Assembly: GCA_023301795.1 (NCBI GenBank)
Contig: JALZVU010000008.1
Coordinates: 100,200-164,199, forward strand
DNA: 64,000 nt
Reading direction: 5' to 3'
Source of the DNA: Granulosicoccus sp.
Lineage (GTDB): Bacteria > Pseudomonadota > Gammaproteobacteria > Granulosicoccales > Granulosicoccaceae
A program made the translations under genes and the position numbers. The notes under the pieces are model-generated. The model did not search any database. It was not told the origin of the DNA and saw only the letters and a program-made list of their open reading frames with translations. Of this stretch, positions 54,267 through 63,165 are shown in pieces; within the stretch, counting starts at the first letter, position 1; each line of letters begins with the position of its first letter.

Positions 54267-55427
54267 TTGCAGCAACGTCTCGTCAATCGCACTGTGCTGA
54301 TCTTCATTCTGGTGCTGATCTCACTGCTGTTTCTCGCACTCGTCATGCCATTTTTGCAGGCTATTTTTATTGCTGCCCTGTTTGCTGCCTTGTTCAACCC
54401 GTTGTTCCGCGCGGTGCTGCGCAGGGTGGGTGATCGTCGGGTGGTGGCCTCAGCTCTTACGTTGTTGATTGTGTTGTTCTTTGTGGTGGTGCCGTTAGGT
54501 CTGCTGGTGGCTGTTGTGACCACACAAGCGGTGGATATTGCTCAGAGCGCCACGCCATGGATTCGTGAGCAACTTGCCACGCCCGGGCTTATAACCCAGA
54601 CATTGGAAAGCCTGCCTTTCTACAGTTATATTGAGCCGTATCGCGAGCTGGCACTGCAGCGACTGGGCGATGTTGCCGGTGTTGCCAGCGGGTATGTTGT
54701 CAATGGATTGCAGAGCGCAACTTTGGGAACATTGAGTGCTTTGGTCAGTGTCTTGATTGTGCTGTATACCCTGTTCTTTTTCTTGATTGATGGTGATCGG
54801 TTACTGTTCTACATCCTGTATTACCTGCCTTTGAATGATGAGGACGAAACAAGGTTATTGCAGCGCTTCACCTCTGTGACGCGAGCGACCTTGAAGGGCA
54901 CAGCCGTTATCGGTGTACTGCAAGGTACGCTGGCGGGAGCGGCCCTGCTTGTTGCCGGTATCCCCAGTGCAGTGTTCTGGGCTGTGGCCATGATGGTGCT
55001 TTCAGTTGTGCCCGGCATCGGTACGGCGCTGGTTTGGATACCTGCCGTCATCTATCTGCTGTTTGATGGGCAGTTTGTGACAGCAATTGCTGTGGCCGTA
55101 TTCTGTGGCGTGGTGGTCGGCACCGTCGACAACGTGCTTCGGCCCAAGCTTGTTGGTAACGATACGCAGTTGCATGAGCTAATGATTTTCTTCAGTACGT
55201 TGGGTGGTTTGATAATGTTCGGTTTTATGGGTTTTGTTATCGGCCCGATCATAGCGGCACTGTTTGTCACGGTGTGGGAGTTGTATGGTGACGAATTCAA
55301 GGAATGGTTGCCCTCAACAGCGTTCAAACCTCATGGCAAACCCATGGAGTTGCCTCATCAGCGCTTTGAGCGCATGGAATCTGAGTTGGACGAAGAGGCT
55401 GATGAGGGCGACACTGGTAAAACATGA
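54267..55427 (+). CDS. AI-2E family (UPF0118) membrane transporter
   Basis: The 386-residue protein has about eight helices, with the family pattern of an N-terminal helix pair, a long periplasmic segment and C-terminal motifs (LVSVLIVLYTLFFFLIDGDRLL, GVLQGTLAGAALLVAGIPSAVFW, FFSTLGGLIMFGFMGFVIGPI). Members export small solutes or act in Na+/H+ exchange. The start is TTG at 54267: GGAGGA lies 8 bases upstream and no ATG fits. The C-terminus is an acidic tail. Confidence 0.87.
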   Translation: MQQRLVNRTVLIFILVLISLLFLALVMPFLQAIFIAALFAALFNPLFRAVLRRVGDRRVVASALTLLIVLFFVVVPLGLLVAVVTTQAVDIAQSATPWIREQLATPGLITQTLESLPFYSYIEPYRELALQRLGDVAGVASGYVVNGLQSATLGTLSALVSVLIVLYTLFFFLIDGDRLLFYILYYLPLNDEDETRLLQRFTSVTRATLKGTAVIGVLQGTLAGAALLVAGIPSAVFWAVAMMVLSVVPGIGTALVWIPAVIYLLFDGQFVTAIAVAVFCGVVVGTVDNVLRPKLVGNDTQLHELMIFFSTLGGLIMFGFMGFVIGPIIAALFVTVWELYGDEFKEWLPSTAFKPHGKPMELPHQRFERMESELDEEADEGDTGKT

Positions 55428-55445
55428 GTGGCGGTAAACTCCCGG

Positions 55446-55478
55446 TTTATGCCCTCTTTATGCCCTCTTTATGCCCTC
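55446..55478. repeat. Three tandem copies of an 11-base repeat
   Basis: TTTATGCCCTC occurs three times in succession without mismatch. The tract fills much of the 64-base gap between two convergent stop codons (55427 and 55492). It is non-coding and is probably a slippage product. Confidence 0.9.
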
Positions 55479-55491
55479 GTAGAGTCTATGG

Positions 55492-56301
55492 TTACCAGTT
55501 TCTGGGTAATTTTCTCAGTAGATGCAAGCGGCCATCAACTACCTCGACATATTCGCCTTTGACTAGCTCGGCCATGATTTTGCCGACCATCTCGCGTGAG
55601 GCGCCGATCATGTTGCCCAGCTCTTGATGAGAGTACTTTTTGGGTAATGCCGGTGCAGGCTCATCAGCTGTGTCGCCTACGCCAACCTGTGGGTCAATAC
55701 TGGCCAGCTCATGCAGCTTGTCCACCAGTCGCCGGTAGACGTTGTCCAGTGCGAGGCGCCGGCTGCCTTCCGTTGCATCTCTGAGACGCGTGGTCAATGA
55801 GCGGATGATGTTGATGGCGGTTTCAGGACTCTCACGCAAACAGCTCAAGAAAGCCTGTTTGCCAATCATCAGGGCTGTAGAAGCTTCCAATGTCATGACA
55901 GAGGCGGATCGAGGCTCATCATCCAGCAGGGCAATGTCGCCGATAACAGCCCCAGGCCCTTGCTCGTAGAGCACCAGCTCACGCCCGTCATCATCGCTGA
56001 CAAACACCTTAACAAAGCCGCTTTTAACGATGAACATCGATTCGCCCGGGTCGCCTTCATTCATGAGCACAGCGTGTTTACGAAAGCTCAGTTCGCGGGC
56101 CTGGGTTGCCAGCTGCGCAAGCTGATCGTCAGTGAGATGACTGAACAACTCTACCCGTCTGAGCAGACTGATTGGCGTGTCTAATTCTGCATGCATAGCT
56201 TGGGCTGGTTTCTGCGACTTGAAAGCGCCCATCATAACAAGCTTGTGCCTCTCGGCTTTAGCAAGGTGCGCTGCCCTTGCTGATCCTGCGGGTATGGCCA
56301 C
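55492..56301 (-). CDS. Crp/Fnr-family transcriptional regulator
   Basis: The protein of up to 269 residues has a cyclic-nucleotide-binding-like domain (about 50-165: VLMNEGDPGESMFIVKSGFVKVF, VIGDIALLDDEPRSASV) and a C-terminal winged helix (KYSHQELGNMIGASREMVGKIM). There is no N-terminal Cys cluster, so it is not an Fnr-type iron-sulfur sensor. The frame opens with GTG at 56301; ATG codons at 56235 or 56196 would give shorter proteins that still contain both domains, so the start is uncertain. It is divergent from the peptide-transporter operon, a possible target. Confidence 0.85.
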   Translation of the reverse strand: MAIPAGSARAAHLAKAERHKLVMMGAFKSQKPAQAMHAELDTPISLLRRVELFSHLTDDQLAQLATQARELSFRKHAVLMNEGDPGESMFIVKSGFVKVFVSDDDGRELVLYEQGPGAVIGDIALLDDEPRSASVMTLEASTALMIGKQAFLSCLRESPETAINIIRSLTTRLRDATEGSRRLALDNVYRRLVDKLHELASIDPQVGVGDTADEPAPALPKKYSHQELGNMIGASREMVGKIMAELVKGEYVEVVDGRLHLLRKLPRNW

Positions 56302-56427
56302 GCTAGTATCACTAGATGTATGGAGGTTTTCTGAGGTACACTCCTAATCCACCTGTCTGGATTGTAAGCAGGGGCGCGGTGCGGGGAGTTGGCACTGTCT
56401 AAAAAAAATTAATAGGGGGCAGGATTT

Positions 56428-58026
56428 ATGGTGTTGAAGAAACTTGGAGTTCTCGGTGTCGCCGTGATGGGGCTAGCCTACGGCTCGTCAGCCTTTGCGC
56501 AAGATACACTCGTATATTGTTCTGAGGGATCACCGGAAGGATTTGATCCGGCGCTCTACACCGCAGGCACAACATTTGACGCCTCATCAAAGCAGATTTA
56601 CAACCGTCTGGTTGAGTTCGAACGTGGCACTACGGTCATTGGCCCGGCTCTGGCTGAGAGTTTTGATGTCTCTGAAGACGGGCTGGTCTACACGTTCAAG
56701 TTACGTCCAGGCGTCAAATTTCATACTACTGCCTACTTTACGCCGACACGTGATTTGAACGCCAGCGATGTTGTGTTCTCATTCGAGCGGCAACGCCTGG
56801 CCGAAAATCCATACAATCAGGTCTCTGGTGGCACATGGGAATACTTCAACGGTATGTCCATGCCTGATTTGGTGGTATCTGTTGAGGCTGTTGATGATCT
56901 AACCGTCAGGTTTTCACTGTCGCGCCCAGAGGCGCCCATGATTGCCAATTTGGGGATGGATTTTGCCTCTATAGTCTCTGAAGAATACGCCATGGCTATG
57001 CTTGAAGCTGGCACGCCAGAAAAGCTGAATCAGGAGCCTATCGGTACGGGTCCCTTTAAGTTTGTTGCCTATCAGAAGGATGCCGTTATCCGGTTTCAGG
57101 CAAACGAGGAATATTGGGGTGGCAAGGCTGAGATTGATAATCTGATATTTGCTATCACGCCCGATAACTCTGTTGGCTATCAGAAGCTTAAGGCTGGAGA
57201 ATGTCATGTGTTGGGGTACCCCAACCCTGCAGATATCGCAGCTATGCAAGACGACGCTGATGTCGACGTACTGGAGCAAGAAGGGCTTAACGTCGGCTAT
57301 TTGGCCTACAACACAACCGTTGCCCCTTTCGATAACGTCAATGTTCGCAAAGCATTAAACATGGCAATCGACAAGCAGGCAATCTTGGATGCGGTTTTCC
57401 AGGGTTCAGGCAAAGCTGCGAAAAATCCTATTCCACCTACCATCTGGTCTTACAACGACGCCGTGGTAGATGACGCTTACGATCCAGTCAAAGCCCGTGC
57501 CATGCTCGAAGCTGAAGGTGTTGAAAACCTCAAGATGCAAATCTGGGCAATGCCGGTAGTGCGGCCCTACAATCCGAATGCGCGACGTATGGCAGAAGTG
57601 ATGCAGGAAGATTTTGCCAAGGTGGGTGTTGAGGTTGAAATTGTCTCCTACGACTGGGGTGAGTACCTGAAGCTGTCAACAGAGCTTGATCGTGAAGGTG
57701 CGGTGCTATTAGGCTGGACTGGCGACAATGGAGACCCGGATAACTTTCTGGCAGTGTTGTTGGGTTGTGATGCGGTGGGTAACGCTAATCGCGCTCAGTG
57801 GTGCCATGAGCCTTTTGATGATTTGATCCAGCAAGCAAAAGTGGTTGCCGATCAAGCCGAACGCACGCAACTCTACGAACAGGCTCAGGTGATTTTTAAA
57901 GAGCAAGCTCCTTGGGCTACTATCGCGCACTCAGTTGTCTATAAAACGGTACGTAATGAAGTGCAGAACTTCAAGATTGATCCTTTTGGTGGGCATATCT
58001 TTTACGGTGTTTCACTAGCTAAGTAA
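56428..58026 (+). CDS. Peptide-type (family 5) ABC transporter substrate-binding protein
   Basis: The 532-residue exported protein has a signal peptide ending SAFAQ and DppA-like motifs (LVYCSEGSPEGFDPALYTAGT, FHTTAYFTPTRDLNASDVVFSFER, NVRKALNMAIDKQAILDAVFQGSG, VLLGWTGDNGDPDNF). The LGWTGDNGDPDNF stretch is typical of dipeptide binders. It heads an operon with an M24 peptidase and dppBCDF-type genes. A GGGGG ribosome site lies upstream. A terminator follows, probably giving excess binding protein. Confidence 0.9.
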   Translation: MVLKKLGVLGVAVMGLAYGSSAFAQDTLVYCSEGSPEGFDPALYTAGTTFDASSKQIYNRLVEFERGTTVIGPALAESFDVSEDGLVYTFKLRPGVKFHTTAYFTPTRDLNASDVVFSFERQRLAENPYNQVSGGTWEYFNGMSMPDLVVSVEAVDDLTVRFSLSRPEAPMIANLGMDFASIVSEEYAMAMLEAGTPEKLNQEPIGTGPFKFVAYQKDAVIRFQANEEYWGGKAEIDNLIFAITPDNSVGYQKLKAGECHVLGYPNPADIAAMQDDADVDVLEQEGLNVGYLAYNTTVAPFDNVNVRKALNMAIDKQAILDAVFQGSGKAAKNPIPPTIWSYNDAVVDDAYDPVKARAMLEAEGVENLKMQIWAMPVVRPYNPNARRMAEVMQEDFAKVGVEVEIVSYDWGEYLKLSTELDREGAVLLGWTGDNGDPDNFLAVLLGCDAVGNANRAQWCHEPFDDLIQQAKVVADQAERTQLYEQAQVIFKEQAPWATIAHSVVYKTVRNEVQNFKIDPFGGHIFYGVSLAK

Positions 58027-58087
58027 TCGCTGAAGTGCAGATCTTTATGAACGACGTATTACGTTGTTATATTGTTTGGTAACAGGA

Positions 58088-58113
58088 AAACGGTCGCTTT
58101 GGCGGCCGTTTTT
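58088..58113 (+). terminator. Rho-independent terminator after the peptide-binding protein gene
   Basis: AAACGGTCGC (58088-58097) pairs with GCGGCCGTTT (58102-58111) through one G.U pair and a TTTG loop, and the T-run continues to 58113. It separates the binding-protein gene from the peptidase and transporter genes, so some read-through or a second promoter is expected. Confidence 0.75.
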
Positions 58114-58159
58114 CGTTGTAATGGTAATCTTGCGGCACGGCTGAGAAATAAATCTGACT

Positions 58160-59254
58160 ATGACTGATCGATACGAGGCTTTAAGGCAAGTAGCACGACG
58201 TGAAGGGCTTGATGCCATTGCTTTAGTGCCCGGGGCAAATTTCGCACGACTGTTCAATCAGGAGTTTCATCAGAACGAACGTCCATTGGTGGTTGTCATT
58301 CCTGCCCAGGGTACGCCGTCTGCGATTGTGCCAAATCTTGAATTAGCTTCCTTTGCCAAAGTATCGTTTGAAGGGGAGGTTTATGACTGGCGTGATCAGA
58401 CCGGCTATCAGGATGCGTTTGATGCCTTAATGAAAAACAACAATCTCGCCAGTGTAGGTGTTGAAGGGCAGGTGATGAGGGTGTTTGTAGATCAGGCGTT
58501 CAGGAAAAGCGCACCGTCACTGACCATAAAGGATGCGCAACGCGCCATCGCCAGCTTGCGGTTGTGTAAAACAGCTGATGAGCTTCAGGCTATGCGACGT
58601 GCTATTAGCATTACCGAGACAGCCCTGGCCAATACTATTGATAAAGTCAGCGTCGGTATGAGCGAGACGGCCATTGAAAACATCCTCGTGCAACAGTTGT
58701 TTGCATCGGGGGCCGAGGATTTTGCGTTCCCACCGATTGTGGCCGCCCATACCAATTCTGCAAAGCCGCATGCCCACAGCCGGGATGACTATATGATCAA
58801 GGCAGGTGATGCTTTACTCATTGACTTTGGTGCCAGAGCAGGCGGTGTATGTGCTGATATGACCCGTACGTTTTTTGTAGATCATTGTGCTGATGCTCAT
58901 GCTGAAGTCTACGAAACCGTACTAGCTGCCAATGAGGCTGGGCACGTTGCTTCAAAACCGGGGGCCACGGCACACGATGTTGACGATGCCACCACCGCTG
59001 TGCTTGAGGCATCAGCATTTGCAGATCGTATTCGCCATAAAACCGGGCATGGACTGGGGCGTGATATTCACGAGGATCCTTACATCATGCGTGGCAACGA
59101 TGAAACATTGACTAGTGGCATGGTGTTTACCATTGAACCGGGTTTGTACGAGTTGTCAGAATTTGGAGTACGTATAGAAGATGACGTGCTAATTACTGAC
59201 ACAGGCAGCGAATCGCTTACGGGGTTTGACAAAACCCTTACCGTCATTGGTTAG
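58160..59254 (+). CDS. M24-family aminopeptidase (Xaa-Pro peptidase-like)
   Basis: The 364-residue enzyme has an N-terminal creatinase-type domain and a C-terminal pita-bread metallopeptidase domain. Metal ligands appear as DFGARAGGVCADMTRTFF (two Asp), HKTGHGLGRDIHE (His), FTIEPGLYE (Glu) and GVRIEDDVLI (Glu). It would cleave the N-terminal residue of X-Pro peptides. There is no signal peptide, so it acts in the cytoplasm on imported peptides. It sits between the binding-protein gene and the permease gene (6 bases before the latter). Confidence 0.88.
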   Translation: MTDRYEALRQVARREGLDAIALVPGANFARLFNQEFHQNERPLVVVIPAQGTPSAIVPNLELASFAKVSFEGEVYDWRDQTGYQDAFDALMKNNNLASVGVEGQVMRVFVDQAFRKSAPSLTIKDAQRAIASLRLCKTADELQAMRRAISITETALANTIDKVSVGMSETAIENILVQQLFASGAEDFAFPPIVAAHTNSAKPHAHSRDDYMIKAGDALLIDFGARAGGVCADMTRTFFVDHCADAHAEVYETVLAANEAGHVASKPGATAHDVDDATTAVLEASAFADRIRHKTGHGLGRDIHEDPYIMRGNDETLTSGMVFTIEPGLYELSEFGVRIEDDVLITDTGSESLTGFDKTLTVIG

Positions 59255-59260
59255 AACAGG

Positions 59261-60265
59261 ATGCTGGGATTCATACTGAGAAGACTGGGCACGTTCATTC
59301 CGACGTTTATTGGCGTCTCTATCGTGTCGTTTCTGTTTATCAGGCTACTGCCAGGAGATCCCATTCTGTTGATGGCTGGCGAACGTGGTATGAGTGATGC
59401 GCGTTACGCAGAGCTGATGACGCAGTTTGGTTTTGATCGCCCATTGCTTGTCCAATACTGGGACTACCTGACTGGCATCTTGCGTGGGGACCTGGGGCTT
59501 TCGTTTAAGACCAAGTTACCGGTATGGGACGAATTCTTCGCTTTGTTTCCTGCCACTCTTGAGTTGTCTTTGTGTGCCATTGTATTTGCTGTGCTCATCG
59601 GAATTCCTGCAGGGATTGTAGCGGCGGTCAATCGTGGCAAGTGGCCGGATCAAGCGCTGATGTCTACTGCGTTGGTAGGCTTCTCTATGCCGATTTTCTG
59701 GTGGGCGTTGCTGCTGATCATATTGTTCTCTGGCATGTTGGGCTGGACGCCAGTATCGGGTCGTATTTCGTTGATGTTCTTTTTTCCTACCGATACGGGG
59801 TTTATGCTGATTGACAGTTTCAGAAGTGGACAGGCAGGGGCCTTTGCCTCAGCAGTGGAGCACCTAATATTGCCAACCATCGTGTTAGGTACCATACCGC
59901 TCGCCGTTATCGCGCGTCAGACTCGTTCAGCCATGCTGGAAGTGCTGAGCGAGGACTATGTGCGCACCGCGCGTGCCAAGGGGCTCAGTCCGTTCAGAGT
60001 TAATGGTTTGCACGCTCTTCGCAACGCACTCATCCCAGTCATCACAGTGATTGGACTGTCGGTGGGTACACTGATGGCTGGTGCCATCCTAACGGAGACC
60101 ATATTTTCCTGGCCGGGTATCGGCAAGTGGATGGTCGAGGGAATCAGCAGCCGTGATTACACGGCAGTGCAAGGTGGATTGTTGATGATCGCTGTCATTG
60201 TCATGGTTGTTAATCTCATAGTGGATGTGTTGTATGGGTTCATCAACCCGAAGATCCGTCAGTGA
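59261..60265 (+). CDS. Peptide ABC transporter permease (DppB-like)
   Basis: The 334-residue permease has six helices and DppB motifs (RLLPGDPILLMAGERG, QFGFDRPLLVQYWDYLTGILRGD) and an EAA loop (DYVRTARAKGLSPFRVNGLHALRNALIPV). It forms the channel with the next gene product. Its stop overlaps the DppC-type start (TGATG). Confidence 0.9.
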   Translation: MLGFILRRLGTFIPTFIGVSIVSFLFIRLLPGDPILLMAGERGMSDARYAELMTQFGFDRPLLVQYWDYLTGILRGDLGLSFKTKLPVWDEFFALFPATLELSLCAIVFAVLIGIPAGIVAAVNRGKWPDQALMSTALVGFSMPIFWWALLLIILFSGMLGWTPVSGRISLMFFFPTDTGFMLIDSFRSGQAGAFASAVEHLILPTIVLGTIPLAVIARQTRSAMLEVLSEDYVRTARAKGLSPFRVNGLHALRNALIPVITVIGLSVGTLMAGAILTETIFSWPGIGKWMVEGISSRDYTAVQGGLLMIAVIVMVVNLIVDVLYGFINPKIRQ

Positions 60266-61164
60266 TGAATAATACAGACACCATGACAGATGGCCCATCG
60301 CGACCAGGACGCTTTGCCGAGTTCTGGAGCTATTTCAGTGAAAATCGCGGTGCTATTGTCGGTCTGGTTGTTTTTGTCGCCTTTATATTTATAGCAATAT
60401 TGGCAGACTTTATAGCGCCACATTCGCCCACACAGCAATATCGTGAGGCCTTGCTGCAGCCACCCATGTGGCTGGAGGGTGGTACCAGCCAGTTCATATT
60501 GGGCACGGATGCTGTCGGGCGTGATTTGTTGTCACGATTGATTCACGGGGCGCGCTTCTCGTTCTTTATTGGCCTTGTGGTTGTGGTTATCTCTGCGGGA
60601 AGTGGCGTTCTCATTGGTCTTATTGCAGGTTTTGCTGGCGGCTGGGTCGATACACTGATCATGCGGCTTATGGATATTCTGCTGGCATTTCCCAGCTTGT
60701 TACTAGCGCTTGTCATGGTGGCTATTCTGGGGCCGTCATTGACCAACGCCATGATTGCCATCGCCATTGTGTTGCAGCCTCATTACGTGCGCCTCACGCG
60801 TGCGGCAGTGTTGCAGGAATTACCCAAAGACTACGTTACCTCTGCGCGCGTGGTGGGTGCCAGACGCGTACGTCTGATGTTCGTCACCGTACTACCCAAC
60901 TGTATGGCGCCTATTATTGTTCAGGCTGCATTATCGTTTTCCACAGCAATTCTGGATGCCGCAGCGTTAGGTTTTCTGGGGCTGGGTGCGCAACCTCCGA
61001 CTCCCGAGTGGGGAACCATGTTGGCAGACTCTCGTGAGTTTGTTTTGCGGGCTTGGTGGGTGGTGACATTTCCGGGGCTTGCCATTTTGATCAATGTACT
61101 TGCCATTAATCTTATGGGTGATGGATTGCGTGATGCGCTAGATCCCAAACTCAAACGCAGCTGA
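60265..61164 (+). CDS. Peptide ABC transporter permease (DppC-like)
   Basis: This permease of about 299 residues has six helices and DppC motifs (FILGTDAVGRDLLSRLIHGARFSFFIGL, and an EAA loop KDYVTSARVVGARRVRLMFVTVLPN). I chose the ATG at 60265, which overlaps the upstream stop, over the GTG at 60262. It ends 7 bases before the first ATPase gene. Confidence 0.9.
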   Translation: MNNTDTMTDGPSRPGRFAEFWSYFSENRGAIVGLVVFVAFIFIAILADFIAPHSPTQQYREALLQPPMWLEGGTSQFILGTDAVGRDLLSRLIHGARFSFFIGLVVVVISAGSGVLIGLIAGFAGGWVDTLIMRLMDILLAFPSLLLALVMVAILGPSLTNAMIAIAIVLQPHYVRLTRAAVLQELPKDYVTSARVVGARRVRLMFVTVLPNCMAPIIVQAALSFSTAILDAAALGFLGLGAQPPTPEWGTMLADSREFVLRAWWVVTFPGLAILINVLAINLMGDGLRDALDPKLKRS

Positions 61165-61171
61165 TCAGACT

Positions 61172-62164
61172 ATGCCTTTACTGGACGTGCGTAATCTCAC
61201 CGTTGAATTCAAGACTGCTGATGGTCAGTTTCGTGCGGTTGATGGTGTTGATGTACAGGTGGATGTGGGGGACGTGCTGGCTATAGTCGGTGAGTCTGGT
61301 AGCGGCAAGTCGGTCTCGATGCTAGCGGTGATGGGGCTACTTCCCTGGACTGCCACTGTTACAGCTGATGCCATTGTGTTTGATGGACTGGACCTGACGA
61401 CGGCTACTGCTGCGCAACGCCGCTCGATAATTGGTCGAGATGTGTCGATGATTTTTCAAGAGCCCATGTCCAGTCTCAACCCTTGTTTTACGGTGGGCTT
61501 TCAGATTCGGGAAGCCTTGAAAACACATTTGTCGCTCACACGTTCACAGCGACAGAGTCGTGCTATTGAGTTGCTTGAACAGGTTGGATTGCCAGAGCCT
61601 GTTAGACGATTAAAAGCCTTTCCACACCAACTGTCGGGCGGTATGTCTCAGCGGGTCATGATTGCTATGGCCATTGCCTGTAAGCCTAAATTGCTCATCG
61701 CTGACGAACCTACAACCGCACTGGACGTGACCATTCAGGCGCAAATTCTGGAGTTATTGCTCGAGTTGCAGACATCAACCGGGATGGCACTGGTTTTGAT
61801 TACGCACGACATGGGTGTGGTTGCTGAAACAGCTCAGCGTGTCAGTGTTCAATATGCGGGTCAGAAGGTTGAGGAACAAAGTGTGGGTACCTTGTTTGCC
61901 GATGCGCATCATCCGTACACGCACGCCTTGTTGTCGGCTCTACCAGAGCGGGCAAATTCACGCCGGCTACCCAGTATTCCGGGGGTTGTGCCCGGGCAGT
62001 TTGATCGACCTGCCGGCTGCTTGTTTTCCCCGCGTTGTTCTTTTGCGGATGAACGTTGTGAGACCGTACAGCCAACCGCCAGTGCAAGCTCGCTTGGACA
62101 TGCACGTTGTCATTATCCTTTATCGAAAGGGGTGCCCTTAGCACGAGCCGAGCTGCAATCATGA
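61172..62164 (+). CDS. Peptide ABC transporter ATPase (DppD-like)
   Basis: The 330-residue ATPase has Walker A GESGSGKSV, Q-loop IFQEPMSSLNP, signature LSGGMSQRVMIAMAIA, Walker B LLIADEPTTALDVT and the oligopeptide C-terminal region with a Cys pattern (CLFSPRCSFADERCE) typical of DppD/DppF iron-sulfur or zinc loops. It is coupled to the next ATPase gene by a 4-base overlap. Confidence 0.92.
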   Translation: MPLLDVRNLTVEFKTADGQFRAVDGVDVQVDVGDVLAIVGESGSGKSVSMLAVMGLLPWTATVTADAIVFDGLDLTTATAAQRRSIIGRDVSMIFQEPMSSLNPCFTVGFQIREALKTHLSLTRSQRQSRAIELLEQVGLPEPVRRLKAFPHQLSGGMSQRVMIAMAIACKPKLLIADEPTTALDVTIQAQILELLLELQTSTGMALVLITHDMGVVAETAQRVSVQYAGQKVEEQSVGTLFADAHHPYTHALLSALPERANSRRLPSIPGVVPGQFDRPAGCLFSPRCSFADERCETVQPTASASSLGHARCHYPLSKGVPLARAELQS

Positions 62165-63150
62165 GTGACGCTATAACTGGCCCACTAGTTCGCGCCAAAA
62201 ATCTGAGCCGCCATTACGAGGTGTCAGGAGGTTTTTTTGGTAAGCGTGCGTCAGTCAAAGCGCTTAGCAACGCAAGCTTTGAGTTGTACGCTGGTAAAAC
62301 GCTGGCGGTGGTAGGGGAGTCTGGTTGCGGTAAGTCAACTCTGGCCCGTGTGGTGACCATGATAGAAACGCCCACGGCTGGCGAGCTTGATCTTGATGGG
62401 TATGTTATCAGTGCAGACAATGAACTCAGCGATAGCCAGCGCTCGCAATTGCGTGCCTCGGTACAGATTGTATTTCAGGATCCGTTTGGCTCGCTTAATC
62501 CTCGGCAAAGTATCGGGCGTATTCTTGAAGAGCCGCTATTGATTAACCGACCCGATATCGATGCCTCACAACGTGAATCGATGGCGCGCGAGATGCTGGC
62601 GATGACAGGACTCAGGCCAGAGCATTACGAACGATTTCCGCACATGTTCTCTGGAGGCCAGCGTCAACGCATTGCAGTGGCAAGAGCACTGATGCTCAAT
62701 CCAAAAATTCTTGTCCTTGATGAGCCTGTTTCAGCACTCGATTTGTCCATACAATCGCAGATACTGAATTTGCTGGTTGAGTTGCAGGAACGTTTGGGTC
62801 TGGCTTACCTGTTTATTTCGCACGACTTGTCGGTTGTTCGCCACATGGCCGATGATGTCATGGTGATGTACTTGGGACGTGTTGTTGAATCTGGTCCGGC
62901 GCAAACTGTTTTCTCAAACCCTCAGCACCCTTACACACAAGCGCTTCTTTCTGCTACACCGGTTGCGGATCCTTCCCGCAAGCAAACTCGCATCCGCTTG
63001 CAAGGTGAATTACCCTCGCCACTCAATCCTCCAGCAGGTTGTGCTTTTAATCCTAGATGTTGGAAGACAGAGGAGCGCTGTCGGGGCACAGCGCCTGCGC
63101 TTGAGGCTGACGGTTCGCACAGCGTGGCTTGTTACTACCCAATGCAGTAA
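62161..63150 (+). CDS. Peptide ABC transporter ATPase (DppF-like)
   Basis: This ATPase of about 329 residues has Walker A GESGCGKST, Q-loop VFQDPFGSLNP, signature FSGGQRQRIAVARAL, Walker B ILVLDEPVSALDLS and the C-terminal Cys-containing region CAFNPRCWKTEERC. The ATG at 62161 overlaps the upstream stop (ATGA) and is preferred over an upstream TTG at 62107. Confidence 0.92.
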   Translation: MSDAITGPLVRAKNLSRHYEVSGGFFGKRASVKALSNASFELYAGKTLAVVGESGCGKSTLARVVTMIETPTAGELDLDGYVISADNELSDSQRSQLRASVQIVFQDPFGSLNPRQSIGRILEEPLLINRPDIDASQRESMAREMLAMTGLRPEHYERFPHMFSGGQRQRIAVARALMLNPKILVLDEPVSALDLSIQSQILNLLVELQERLGLAYLFISHDLSVVRHMADDVMVMYLGRVVESGPAQTVFSNPQHPYTQALLSATPVADPSRKQTRIRLQGELPSPLNPPAGCAFNPRCWKTEERCRGTAPALEADGSHSVACYYPMQ

Positions 63151-63165
63151 AGGAGCTGATTTATA

